Shown here piece after piece: positions 21,873-32,500 of a stretch of 64,000 bases of DNA (positions are counted from its first letter, which is position 1; each line of letters begins with the position of its first letter). This DNA comes from Phaseolus vulgaris (Eukaryota > Streptophyta > Magnoliopsida > Fabales > Fabaceae). The notes under the pieces are model-generated. The model ran no database searches. It saw only the letters and a program-made list of their open reading frames with translations, and had not been told where the DNA came from. Both the position numbers and the translations under genes were made by a program. Location: NCBI RefSeq assembly GCF_000499845.2, contig NC_023753.2, forward strand, positions 19,380,477 through 19,444,476. Reading direction: 5' to 3'.

Positions 21873-23079
21873 TGTACCGTCCCGTATCCGGGCGTTGACT
21901 AAGTCAAAGTCAAAGTCAACGGCTGGAGAGTCAAAGTCAACGCAAGGCGTCACCTAGGTGGAGAGACGCCAACAGGAAGTGTCGCCAAGGCAAGGCGTCG
22001 CCTAGGTAAAGGCGTCGCCCAACCAGGGCGTCGCCAGATCAAACAGTGCTAAAGCAAGGCAATCACGGTGTGGTTCCCCGATACCCATGGGTAGGAAAGA
22101 CCATGGAGGGAACGACGTCGTGGGAAGGCCTCAGGTCCCGATAACCCGGGGCAGTGATAAAGAGAAGGAAAAGGTGGCTTCAAGGCCATAGTAATAGTAC
22201 CAGTGTAGGGCAGCCTGACTCGTGAAATGCTTCTCCCGCCCCAGAGACGCCTGTGGGGCAGATACGACTCAAGAGGAAAGTCACGCCCAGGGCAACTGGG
22301 CGCAGAGTACAAAAGGAAGGCAGATACGCTCTCAAAGTAAGTGACTAGATACTTGGGGGCATGAGTTGGCACCAAAAAAGTCACCCCTAGCGCAGTAGCA
22401 CTCCCAAGCAGGAGGACTCACACGTAGAAACGTCCCCAGATGGGCAGAAACGCCCCCAGATGGGGTCACGACGTCGTGAGGCCCTCCACGTGTACAACAG
22501 CCATGTCAGAATGGAAACACCATTTAGTCAGGTGCCAGGTAATTAAATCATTCAATACAGTTTCCCTTTCGAGCATTCAGGTACTATAATGGCTCCCAAG
22601 CGTTTCAACGTCTTAAATGCGCTACGTTTTCTAATTAAACGCTTTAATGAGTGCGTTACGTTTCTGATTAAAAGCGCTTTAAGGTGCTTTAAATGCTTGG
22701 GTAGTTTAAATAGCGCAGAGAATGTTGGAAAGAGGGTTTGAACTTTCTGCAAATTTACCAGAGCTCTCTAGTTGCTTGCTCGTGCTTCGTTAGTTACGAA
22801 CAAGGGACTGGGAAATGTTTTTTCCTGAAAGAGAGAACACAGATACATAGTACACATTTATTTCTTACCACCTTCAGAGTGCCATACGCGGTGCTCAGAG
22901 ACGTAGGTGAACAGTTTTGGTGTTTCTTGCTGGCTGACTTGAGCGTCGGAGCGCAAACGGCCGCTAGGGCGCCTCTTTGTCCTCTTTTTTGCAGGAATCC
23001 ACAGGTAACCAGTGGGAAGGAGTCCCTAGCTGACGGTTGAGGTCGCACACGAAGACATCCCGGTCAACCGGACGGAACA
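21873..23079 (+). repeat. E4 5' LTR (1207 bp)
   Basis: TGTACCGTCC ... GGACGGAACA. It is the same family as the E2 LTRs, in the opposite orientation. U3 contains GGCGTCGCC-type repeats (about 21935-22035) and TTTAAATAG near 22707 as the best TATA candidate. Confidence 0.85.
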
Positions 23080-23081
23080 TT

Positions 23082-23099
23082 TGGCGCCCACCGTGGGGC
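23082..23099 (+). other. E4 primer binding site, tRNA-Lys(CUU)
   Basis: TGGCGCCCACCGTGGGGC, two bases after the LTR end. It fully matches the complement of the plant tRNA-Lys(CUU) 3' end as I recall it, including CCA. Confidence 0.7.
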
Positions 23100-23178
23100 C
23101 GATATAAAACATCAGTCCCATCACAAGTTCGAGAAAATCTACCAAGTTACAGTAACGTTGAAGGAGGTTGGAGTGACA

Positions 23179-23618
23179 ATGGCCCCCACCAGACGAAGCA
23201 CAGCACGCGCAGCCCCAGCAGAACTATCCATGTAGCAGGTCCTGGAAATAATGAGGGGGCTGCAGCAGGACATGGCGGATTCGAAAATGGAGCAGGAACG
23301 CATGCAGGCAGACCTTGACGCCTCGCATGAGCGGAACGAAGAGCTCCACCGTGTGAATGAGGAGTTGCACCAGGGCCTGAGAAACGATAGGAGGCGGCCT
23401 GGGCATGACGAGATGGAGAACCATTCCCCACCAAGGGAGTTTTCCACTCCTTTCTCACAGGAGATCCTAGACGCAGCGATCCCGAACACGTTCGCGGGAC
23501 CCAAGGTGATCTTCACCGGGATGGAGGACCCAGAGACGCACCTTGCTGCATTTCACACACAGATGGTCCTGATAGGCGGTTCTGATGCTGCCAAGTGCAA
23601 GCTCTTCATGAGCACCCA
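23179..23618 (+). pseudogene. E4 gag N-terminal fragment
   Basis: ATG at 23179, then a basic Ala/Arg-rich start, an in-frame TAG near 23233 where E2 has Gln, a coiled-coil stretch (QDMADSKMEQERMQADLDAS...) and the start of the capsid-like domain (FTGMEDPETHLAAFHTQMV, SDAAKCKLFMST). At about 23618 it joins unrelated sequence (CAAGAGGTTTTATG). It keeps a segment around GPKVIFTGMEDPET that E2 has deleted, so E2 and E4 are independent deletion derivatives. Confidence 0.82.
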
Positions 23619-24135
23619 AGAGGTTTTATGAAATGGATTCCTAAGGGATGTGATGTTTCTAACTGCAAAGAAAAGTCAAAGGGACCCAAATTTGTAAGGG
23701 GACCAAATCTTGCTACTTGAAATCTTTTATGCAGGAAAACTAAAGAAAAAGGAGGGACTGAGTCATCTGATCAAGTTCTTGAAGAGAAAGACAGTCATTG
23801 AAGCTGAATCAATGATATGCAAAGGACCTCTATGTTAGAATATATGGCCTTAAACGAGGGGGGGGTGAATTGTTTAAGAAGGATTTTCGTAAACTTTTAA
23901 GCCTAGAATGAAAAATACTTCAAGAAAATCTTGATTAAGAATTCAGTTTTTCAAAACATAAAGCAAAAGCACAATACTGGAAAAACAATCGGTTGTTTTA
24001 CCGAAACAATAGGTTGTTTATACCAGATTTTAATTGAAAAAACTGAATTTAAAGAGATAGGGATAGAGAAATTGTACACAGTTGTTTATATTGGTTCACT
24101 CCAAATCCAGAGCTACATCCAATCTTCTTAGAAAC
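23619..24135. mobile_element. H part 1: older unidentified repeat, possibly Ty1/copia LTR region
   Basis: AT-rich and without a Tat signature. TGTTAGAATATATGGCC at 23833 could be an LTR start; two AATCGGTTGTTT-like motifs follow near 23990. It ends with GAAAC at 24131-24135, and the sequence appears to resume at 48584 after E5 and E7. I cannot name the family with confidence. A short open stretch before 23833 (WIPKGCDVSNCKEKSKGPKF) is not one I recognise. Confidence 0.35.
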
Positions 24136-24950
24136 TGATCCTGCCTGTTGACCAGAACACTGGAACCTGCCTCGTCAAAGGATCGACGTGTGCACCGCTT
24201 CAAGCTTCCGTTCTTCTTCGAGATCCACCTCAAGAACCTGCAAAAGAACAGAGTGGCGCCGCTGCGGCCGATCGCACTCCAACGCCCAAGTCAGTGACAG
24301 AACCACCAAATACTAAGAGCAAGAACACTCAAGAAATCTCAAGGAACCGTGCAATGTTCTCTCTCACAGTAAGCTCTCGAACTCGCAAGCGTAAAGAGTA
24401 TATTCTGAACGCGCGTACCTCAGAAAGTTCGTTGAGAACTCTTATATACCTGGTCACTTTCTCTCTCCTGGCAATTACAGACCTGGACACGTGGCTCGCA
24501 TCCAGTCGTACACGCGCCACCATCTGGAGCCTCCTTGACTTGGGCGCTGCTTCTGACTCTCTTTTTGGCTAAGTTAGTTATGCATGGTACTGCCCAGTGC
24601 ATAGCTAACTTGGGAGTGCGATCTCTGCTGGAACGGGCGAGTTAGGGTGCTCTCGTACACCTTCCCTGTGGTCTCGCCGGCCGCCTTCATAATCTGCACC
24701 GCCTTCATCTTCGGCGATGTGCTTGCACTGGCGATCTCCAATCACTTGGTCGCCTGAGTTCATCATCTGGCGACTTTATCTTCAACTAGGCGATCGCCTG
24801 GCATGCTGGAGATCGGAGCACGCCAACTTAATAACTGGCGATTACACGAACCCCCCGACTTCCTTCCCTTCTGCAACTCTGGCGCCTTGTCCACACGCCT
24901 ACTCTGTGGCTTGGTGCCACGTCATCATTTCCGACTACCAGGGCGGTACA
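24136..24950 (-). repeat. E5 3' LTR (815 bp)
   Basis: TGATCCTGCCTG ... GGGCGGTACA. Element-sense TATA box TATATAAG is the complement of 24441-24448. It is the same length as the right LTR and the same family as the E7 LTRs. Confidence 0.93.
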
Positions 24951-25548
24951 CAAGCCCCCCAGTCTTAAGCGAAGACTTGTCCAGCGAAAAGACTGAAAGA
25001 GTCACGTCAACACCGGTCTACGTGGCACTGACGCAGAATTCCAAGCGGTTGTACTTTCTGCTTCCCTGACGCTCCACCAAACCCCTCACCCATCGTTCGA
25101 CACGTGGCTTCATCAACGGTTACCTTCAGTTACCGTTTGCGCTTCCCAAACCCATTTCGAAAAAACTCTTAAACCCATTTTCACTCCACTGTTCCATCAC
25201 TTTTCTTCGTATTCTCAAACGCTTTCACCTTCTCCTGCAAAAAACTCTCAGCGTTCTTCAACATTCTGAATCACCAGCATCCTTCATCGTCTTCCTGATC
25301 ATCAAAAGGTACCTCCTTTCCTTCTTCTGCTGGTTTTTCTTGCATTTTAACCGATTCGCATCATCCTGTAACTGTCTGGTGCATACGTTGTGGGTTGTTT
25401 TTCCATTTCTCCTTTCTGGTAACTTAGGGCTTCGTCAATCGTTGCAACGAACCTTCGTTCGTTCGTTTTTCACCCTTCTCCCATGATCGAGTCAGCCTCT
25501 GCGAACCCTGACCATTTTTCCTTTTCTTCTTCCTTTGCAGCTTCGAGA
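24951..25548 (+). promoter_or_regulatory. E5 polypurine tract and promoter/leader of its antisense gene
   Basis: The complement of 24951-24964 reads GACTGGGGGGCTTG directly before the 3' LTR. Reading rightward, a perfect G-box/ABRE-type ACACGTGGC lies at 25100-25108 and CACTGTTCCATCAC near 25189. The 5'-UTR intron is 25309-25540 (ATCAAAAG/GTACCT ... CCTTTGCAG). The start ATG at 25549 follows eight bases after the acceptor. Confidence 0.6.
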
Positions 25549-28197
25549 ATGACTCGCTCAAAGATCACCCCGAATCCTCCTCCTTCATCGCGAAACCCCT
25601 CTTCTCAAGCACTCAACCCACCGCGAGCACGCGGTGCTTCATCTTCCCAGGCTGAGAGGCCTGCACCTTCTCGCCCCAACCTGGCCCAGGCGACTCCACC
25701 TATCACCGGAGGAGCCCCCGTCCCCCACCAGACTTCAAAAAACTCTACCCCTGGGCCAACTCGACCCTGTTGGGGGAAACGTCTTCCGTGAACACTGTTG
25801 GGGCAGTTTTGCGACTGACTAAGGGGGATGAGCCCCACCAAACATTTCATAAGGAGCACGATGAGAAGATGATAGTGCTACCTTGCCCCCCCGATCTGCC
25901 CGTTTGTGCCGACGACAAGGCGAGCAATGACGGGCCCTTCTGCTTCGTCTACACAACGCTATTCAAGAAGGTGAAACTGAAGTTTCCCTTTACCCGTTTC
26001 GAGAGGGAACTCCTCACCGAGCTCAACATTGCCGCCGCCCAGCTTCATCCCAACAGCTGGGCGTTTGTGCGAGCATTCCAAGTGATGTGCGACCATCTGG
26101 GGTTGCCCGCATCCGTAGATGTATTTTTGTTTCTCTTTGAAGCCAAACACCCAGGAGACCGCCTATGGGTAAGCTTAAATGGGATTGCTGGGAGGTCGAT
26201 CTTCTCCATCTTTCAACAATCCTATAAAGACTGGAAGGGAAAGTTCGTCCAAGTGCGCCCCAACGACAAGGACACTTCCCTACTCGACAGTTTCCCCTTG
26301 TACTGGGTGAACAAGGGGAACAAGGAGTCCAAGAGCTGCTTCAAGAGACCCAGAAGTCCTGATAGCATGGGTGCGTTGGACAGAGATCTCTGCATCTTTT
26401 GGAAGAGTGTGGCGAGTGCCAACATCACCTTCCTCACCACCACCCTGATCTGCTTCGAATTTTTCGAGGACCAACTCGAAGTTCGAATAGGTTAGAACAT
26501 TTAACCCTTTGTTTTGATACTGCTTCTGTTAACTGTTTCTGGGCGTCTTGTGCATTACGCGCAAGACTTTGGTTTTATTTTTCTGCATTCTTTATCTGCT
26601 TTGCTGTTGCATACTGCCTTGTGCATTGACTTTCTCTCTGAACTAACCCATGCACTTTTGCTCCATGCAGATAACATGTTGGGCCAAGGCAAGCTCGCGG
26701 AATTGAGGGCGCTCTCCCGAGCCCACGGGTTGGCGACGGGCTCTCAAACAGTACCAAATTCAGTGGTGGAGATCGCCGCCGCACAGGGTCGATCGCCACC
26801 TAAGGGCCCAGCTCCCTCCGACGTCCAGCCTGCCGCCCAACGTAAGAAACTTGTCCTCAAAAGGCCCAAGAGGAAAGCTCCCAGGTAGTCCACGAGGAGG
26901 AGGAAGAAGATGACGAGGTCACCGAAGATGGCCTTGTTACAAAGAGGAAGAGGGTGGCACCTTCTTCACCACCTGCCCCACCCCGTCTTCCAACCTCAAC
27001 ACCTCCATCCACACCCGCTCCACCTCCAACTTTGCCATCTCCACCAGCTCCTGCCTCACCTGTCCAAGCCATTCCACTGGCAACCGCGCCACCTGCGGTT
27101 GAGGCCCAAGAGCCAAATTTCATGGAGGACCCCCCGAGCGCCTCCACGCCATATGTATCAGCTGGAGGGGGTCCTCCTTCCAATGCCTCAGCCGCAGATG
27201 TTGCTCCAATCGGGGATGAAGTTGCCCACACCTCTCCGATTCTGATCACCGAGTCCCCGACGTCGCCACCACGAGCAGAAGCGCCTACTGAAGAACCAAC
27301 CAAAGAAGGTGGCGACGAAAATCAACAACAGGCCCACCCAGCACCTCTACAAGCAGCAAACCTCCCTCTTGAGGTTACGAGGATGTGGGAGCCTTTATCT
27401 GCTAAGCTGAAGACGATAGCAGAAGACATCCCCGCCATCATAACCAGAGCCGTGGAGAGCTCCACCAGGAAACTCCAGGACGACCTCTTCAACCTTAAAA
27501 CTGAAAACAGCACCATGAGGGTCGAGGTGGAGAAGTTGTCCTTTAACCTGACACTTGCGGAGATTGAACACTCCCGAGTAGAGGACGCAATGAGCACCGA
27601 GCTCAGATTGGCACGTAAGGAGGCCACTGAACTCCGTCATAAAGTGCAGCAACTTGCTCAAGAAAAGATCGAACTAGAGAGCAAGATTGTGCCTTATCGC
27701 GTCAAGGTGGCTGACCTGGAGGCTCTCATAAAAACCGACGCCGTTAAGGTGAAGAAGCTGGAGCAAAGGTCAGCCGACCGGGAGATCTTCCTTGGCAAGG
27801 TGGAGAAGGCGAGGGATGACGCCATGGCTGAGCTTGACGAAGCAATAAGAAAACAGGGGAGCTTGCAGCTGAACTGGGCAAGGCGCAAGCAGAATCCAAG
27901 AAGGTTGCTGAAGACCTTCTCCAGGCTCAAGAAATCAACGAACAACTCACGAAGCAAGTTGAGGAGCTGGAGCAGCAGAATAAGGGACTGAAAGAACAAG
28001 CTAAAGGACTCGAGAAACATATTGAAGAGCTTAAGAAGCAAATTGAAGATCTCAATCTGAGTTCCGCCCAAATTCTGGCTGCTGGATTCGAGGCTGCACG
28101 GGAACAGTTCGCCTGCTTGTTCCCTGATCTGGATCTCAGGATGGTGTCTCTAAATAATGAGGTGGTGGATGGAAAAGTGGTGCCCGCCGAAGATTAA
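25549..28197 (+). pseudogene. E5 antisense gene, frameshifted
   Basis: Same architecture as gene A of E2. Exon 1 is 25549-26490, with a Pro/Ser-rich start, then KFPFTRFERELLTELNIA, QLHPNSWAFVRAFQ, SVDVFLFLFE and FPLYWVNKG. The phase-1 intron is 26491-26670 (ATAG/GTTAGA ... CCATGCAG). Exon 2 opens DNMLGQGKLAELRAL, then basic RPKRKA and KRKRV patches, a proline-rich linker, a coiled coil of about 250 residues and the C-terminal motif PDLDLRMVSLNNEVVDGK, stop TAA 28195-28197. Frameshifts at about 25727 (C-run), 26880 and 27850 interrupt it. AATAAA at 28248-28253 is a plausible polyadenylation signal. Confidence 0.8.
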
Positions 28198-28802
28198 TCA
28201 ATTTACTCCATCCACTGCTTTTATAGTTTCTTTTGTGTATAACTTGTAATAAATTTTATATCTTCCCGCACACATGTTCTGAACTGGTATTTACCTTTAA
28301 TGACAAAAGTCTGCGCATTTTCCCTCACGACTTCTTCACCTGCTTTAACTTTTCTTGCGTATTTTACTTCAAAGAAAAGACTTAGCGAAACTGTAGGCAC
28401 GATTTTTGACTTAACTGCTTCGAACCACTTCAACTTTAAGCAACAATCACTTTAACAACTCGTAATCTTAAGGCAATTAACCTTATCGTAAAAATATTCC
28501 TCAAGCAACAAACTTTAACTCAGCTACTGGCTTAAACACTGCTTCACCCGATCTGCTTCATCAAAACGGGTCTTTTAACTTTCTCGCCACTATTTGAACT
28601 TTTCCTGGTCGCCAGAGACTCTTGGCGATCAGCTTCTTTCTGGCTTCACGCCTTGGCCATTGTTCTTTGATCTGGGGGTAGAGGCGCCTTTCGGATCCTC
28701 CTCTACCTTCCTGAACTTCAGGACCAAAGGCCGGATGGCTAGGCGCTCTCTTCGAACCTACCTTAGCCACCTTCCAAACTTCGTCCACCCTTAACGCCAT
28801 AC

Positions 28803-28990
28803 CTGAACTCGTTCGAGACGAGAAGGATTTTATCTTGCCTGAACTCGCTCGTGGCGAGAAGGTCTTTTAACTTGCCTAAACTCGCTCATAGGCGAGAAGG
28901 TCTTTTTACTTGCCTGAACTCGCTCACAGGCGAGAAGGTCTTTTACTTGCCTGAACTCGCTCACAGGCGAGAAGGTCTTTTACTTGCCTT
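28803..28990. repeat. About 38-bp minisatellite in E5 spacer, 5 copies
   Basis: Units of the type CTGAACTCGCTCACAGGCGA + GAAGGTCTTTTACTTGC. Related in sequence to the E3 45-bp unit and the E7 37-bp unit (GCGAG / CTCGC core). Confidence 0.85.
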
Positions 28991-29174
28991 TACATTGCCC
29001 CAGGGGTTACATCTTCTCGCCCCCAGAAACACTGAGGACTTTTCGCTGGTGCCTCTACATTGCTCCAGGGGTTACATCTTCTCGCCCGCAGAAACACTGA
29101 GGACTTTTCACTGGTGCCTCTACATTGCCCCAGGGGTTACATCTTATCGCCCCCAGAAACACTGAGGACTTTTC
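28991..29174. repeat. 65-bp tandem repeat in E5 spacer, 2.8 copies
   Basis: Unit starts TACATTGCCCCAGGGGTTAC, then a TCTCGCCCCCAGAAACACTG core. Near-identical copies at 28991, 29056 and 29121. Confidence 0.9.
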
Positions 29175-29587
29175 ACTCTTCCTCGCCTGCACTCGCTCAA
29201 CGGCGAGGAGGTCTTTAACTTGCCTCAGGACGCGCGAGGGCGTGGAGGTCTTTTAACTGGTGCCTCCGATCGCCGAAAGACGATGAGGACTTAAAACTTT
29301 AACTGATGCCTCCGATCGTCGAAAAACGATGAAGACTTAAAACTTTTTAGAAAGCATGCAATATATCTTTAACTTGCCTTGAGTCACATATAAGTGACAA
29401 GGTCTTTCTTCAAAACTTTTCTGAAAACAACAAGCACGCAATCTAAAACAACCTGTACTTTGAAAAGTTCTCTTTATTGGGTGGCCTCATTAAAAACCCT
29501 CCTTAGGGAAAAAAGAGTGCCCCCTTCGAACTGTTTCAACAGAGACATTGTAATGTAACTTTGTGTTTATCTTTACTTACAAAGTTC

Positions 29588-32500
29588 TCAACTGTAATAC
29601 AACTTCAAGTGCGTGGCGTTCCAGGTGCGAGGAATAGCTCCTCCTTCCAATGTCTCTAAGCGGTAGGCGCCGTTCCCGAGCGCCTCGGTTATTCTGAACG
29701 GTCCAGTCCACTTGGGTGACAGCTTATTCTCCATCTCGTACTGGTGGGCTTTTCTCATCACCAGGTCGCCTTCTCTAAATTGTCTTGGCATCACCTTCGA
29801 GTTATATCTTCGTTCAATCCTTCTCTTCACTGCTTCAGCCTTCAATCTCGCCTCTTCCCTGACTTCATCCAGTAGATCCAGGTTCAGCCTTCTTTCTTCA
29901 TTCGAGTCTTCCTCTACAAAGTTCTGGAATCTCGGCGAGCTCTCCTGGATCTCTACTGGAATCATTGCATCACACCCATAGACCAGGCTGAACGGGGTCT
30001 CATGGGTTCCTGACTGCTCGGTGGTGTGGTATGCCCAGACTATACGGGGCACCTCCTCAGCCCAGCCTCCCTTGGCTTTTTCTAGCCTTCTCTTCAAACC
30101 TCTAAACAACACCCGATTAGCTGACTCCACCTGGCCATTTGTCTGAGGGTGCTCGACGGATGCAAACACTTGTTGAATTCCCACCCCTTCGCAAAGCTTC
30201 TTCAACAGGTGGCTTGCAAACTGAGTCCCATTGTTCGACACCAGGCGCTTAGGCACTCCAAACCGGCACACGATGTTCTTCCACACGAAACCTTCGATCT
30301 TGTGTGCGGTGATCTGGGCCACTGGTTCTGCTTCGATCCACTTGGTGAAATATTCAATCGCCACCACCAAGTACTTCATCTGCCTGATCGCCAGCGGGAA
30401 AGGTCCCAGGATGTCGATTCCCCAGGTATGAAACGGCCAAGGGCTGTAGATCGACTTCAACTCCTCGGGAGGCGCCTTGTGCCAATCGGCGTGCTGTTGG
30501 CATTGTTTGCAACATTGGGCATACTTCTTGCAGTCTTCTCTCATCGATGGCCAGTAGTAACCTGCATGGAGAGTCCTCGCGGCCAGAGCTCGACCCCCGA
30601 CGTGGCTTCCGCATATACCTTCGTGGAGCTCTGCCATGATTCTCGTGCACTTCTCGCCATGTACACATTCCAGGAGTGGGTGAGTGAACCCAAACCTGTA
30701 CAGATCGCCATCAATCAACGTGTACCTGCTAGAATTTTTCTTTACCTTCCTAGCCTCTATCGGATCCAGTGGGAGAAGGCCATCTGCCAGGCATCGCTTG
30801 TACTGTGTTATCCAGGTGTCTGGCTCATAGATAGCACACACCTGCGTCATGTTCACCCTCTCTCCTCGACATGCTCTAATTCTCGGCGATCTCAGAGTTT
30901 CTTGCGTCAGGGACTTATGACTTCTCGCTGCTTTCTCCGTCGACTTGCTTATCTGAAGAACCAGGTGATCTGCCACAAATGCTCTTGGCGTCTTCAGAGT
31001 TTCTTGAATCACCGTCCTCTGTCTACCCCCCTTGCCTGAGCTGGCGAGCTTAGCTAGTAAGTCAGCTCGGGCATTCTGTTCTCTGGGCACATGCACTACT
31101 TCAAAGGAGGCAAAGGAACTCTTAGCCATTAGCACCCTGGCTCCCATCTCTTTGGCATGCAAAATCCCGGCGATCAGCGCTTCATATTCTGCTTGATTGT
31201 TACTGGCTTTGAAGGCAAATCTCAAAGATTGTTCGATTAGCACGCCGTTGGGTCCTTCCAAAATGACTCCAGCACCGCTACCCTGCTGGTTCGACGATCC
31301 ATCCACCGAGAGTACCCAACGGAAATCGTCCCCTTCAACTCGCGTTGCCTCGGATGAGAGCTTGACCACGAAATCTGCAAAGATTTGCCCCTTGATCGGG
31401 CCTCGGGGCTCATATTTAATATCAAACTCTGACAATTCTACTGCCCACTTCACCATCCTTCCCGCAACGTCAGGCTTCTTCAAGACCTTCTGGATGGGCA
31501 GGTCAGTCATCACCAGTATGGTGAAGCTATGGAAATAGTGGCGCAACCTCCTCGCCGAAAATACCACAGCCAGCGCAGCCTTTTCTAGGGCCTGATATCT
31601 CGTCTCGGGGCCCTGCAACACCTTACTCACAAAATAAATAGGCTTCTGAGCCTGATCTTGATCCTGGGCGAGCACCGCACTCACCGCCCTCTCAGTTACA
31701 GCAAAATACAACCTGAGAGGGGTTCCCACCAGCGGTTTGCACAGAACCGGCGGGCTCGCCAGATACTCCTTCAGCTTGACGAAGGCTTCCTCGCACTCCT
31801 TCGTCCAAACAAACTTATTATTGCGCCTCAGACACTGAAAATAGGGATGGCCCTTTTCTCCGCTAGCTGACACGAAGCGGGACAGGGCTGCCATCCGACC
31901 TGTTAGCTGCTGGACTTCTTTTACCGTAGCTGGGCTCCTCATCGCTAAGATGGCGGCACACTTATCAGGGTTGGCCTCTATGCCTCTTTCAGTTAAGAGG
32001 AAACCCAAAAACTTTCCAGCCTCCACGCCGAAAATGCATTTCTCTGGATTCAGCTTCAGTTTGAACTTGGCGATCGTCGTGAACAATTCTTCCAAGTCTG
32101 CAACGTGCTTGCTCTTTTCCGGCGAGGTCACGACCATGTCATCGACGTACGCTTGCACGTTCCTTCCCAGCATCGGTGCAAGTACTCGATCCATCAGCCT
32201 CTGGTACGTGGCCCCCGCGTTCTTCAGCCCAAACGGCATCACCTTATAGCAATAGCACGATCTCTCCATCATGAAGGCTGTCTTCTCTTCATCCATGGGA
32301 TGCATCTTGATCTGATTGTACCCCGAGAAGGCATCCAGGAAGCTCAGCAACTTACACCCTGCAGCACTATCTACCAGGGCGTCTATGCTTGGTAAAGGAT
32401 ACGAATCCTTCGGGCAAGCTTTGTTCAGGTCGGTGAAATCGACGCACATGCGCCATTTCCCGTTACTCTTCTTCACCAGCACGACATTTGCCAGCCATTC

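Larger units (their letters stand above)
21873..23618 (+). mobile_element. E4: Tat-type element, LTR plus truncated gag
   Basis: Plus-strand 5' end of an element in the E1/E2 family. A complete 5' LTR (21873-23079) and perfect tRNA-Lys-type primer site are followed by gag, which stops matching near 23618. The rest of the element and its 3' LTR are absent. It was inserted into C3. TATTC precedes the LTR, but the matching duplication cannot be seen. Confidence 0.85.
28198..29587. other. E5 spacer between antisense gene and pol
   Basis: No gene. It holds the antisense gene's probable 3' UTR, AT-rich sequence, minisatellites (28803-29174), further degenerate GAGGTCTTTAACT-type units to about 29400, and the conserved post-integrase block of pol on the minus strand at 29472-29524 (AATAAA at 29478-29473). 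Confidence 0.7.

Noticed and set aside
23619..23832. Possible Ty1/copia gag fragment (WIPKGCDVSN...)
   Set aside because: Too short and interrupted; I could not match it to a family with confidence, so it is only mentioned under H.
28851..29165. Plus-strand 104-codon frame in the E5 spacer
   Set aside because: It is created by the 38- and 65-bp tandem repeats and has no counterpart in the E7 spacer.
30149..31039. 296-codon plus-strand frame opposite E5 integrase and aRNase H
   Set aside because: Shadow of the pol frame; composition mirrors the complementary strand and the frame is not open in E2 or E6.
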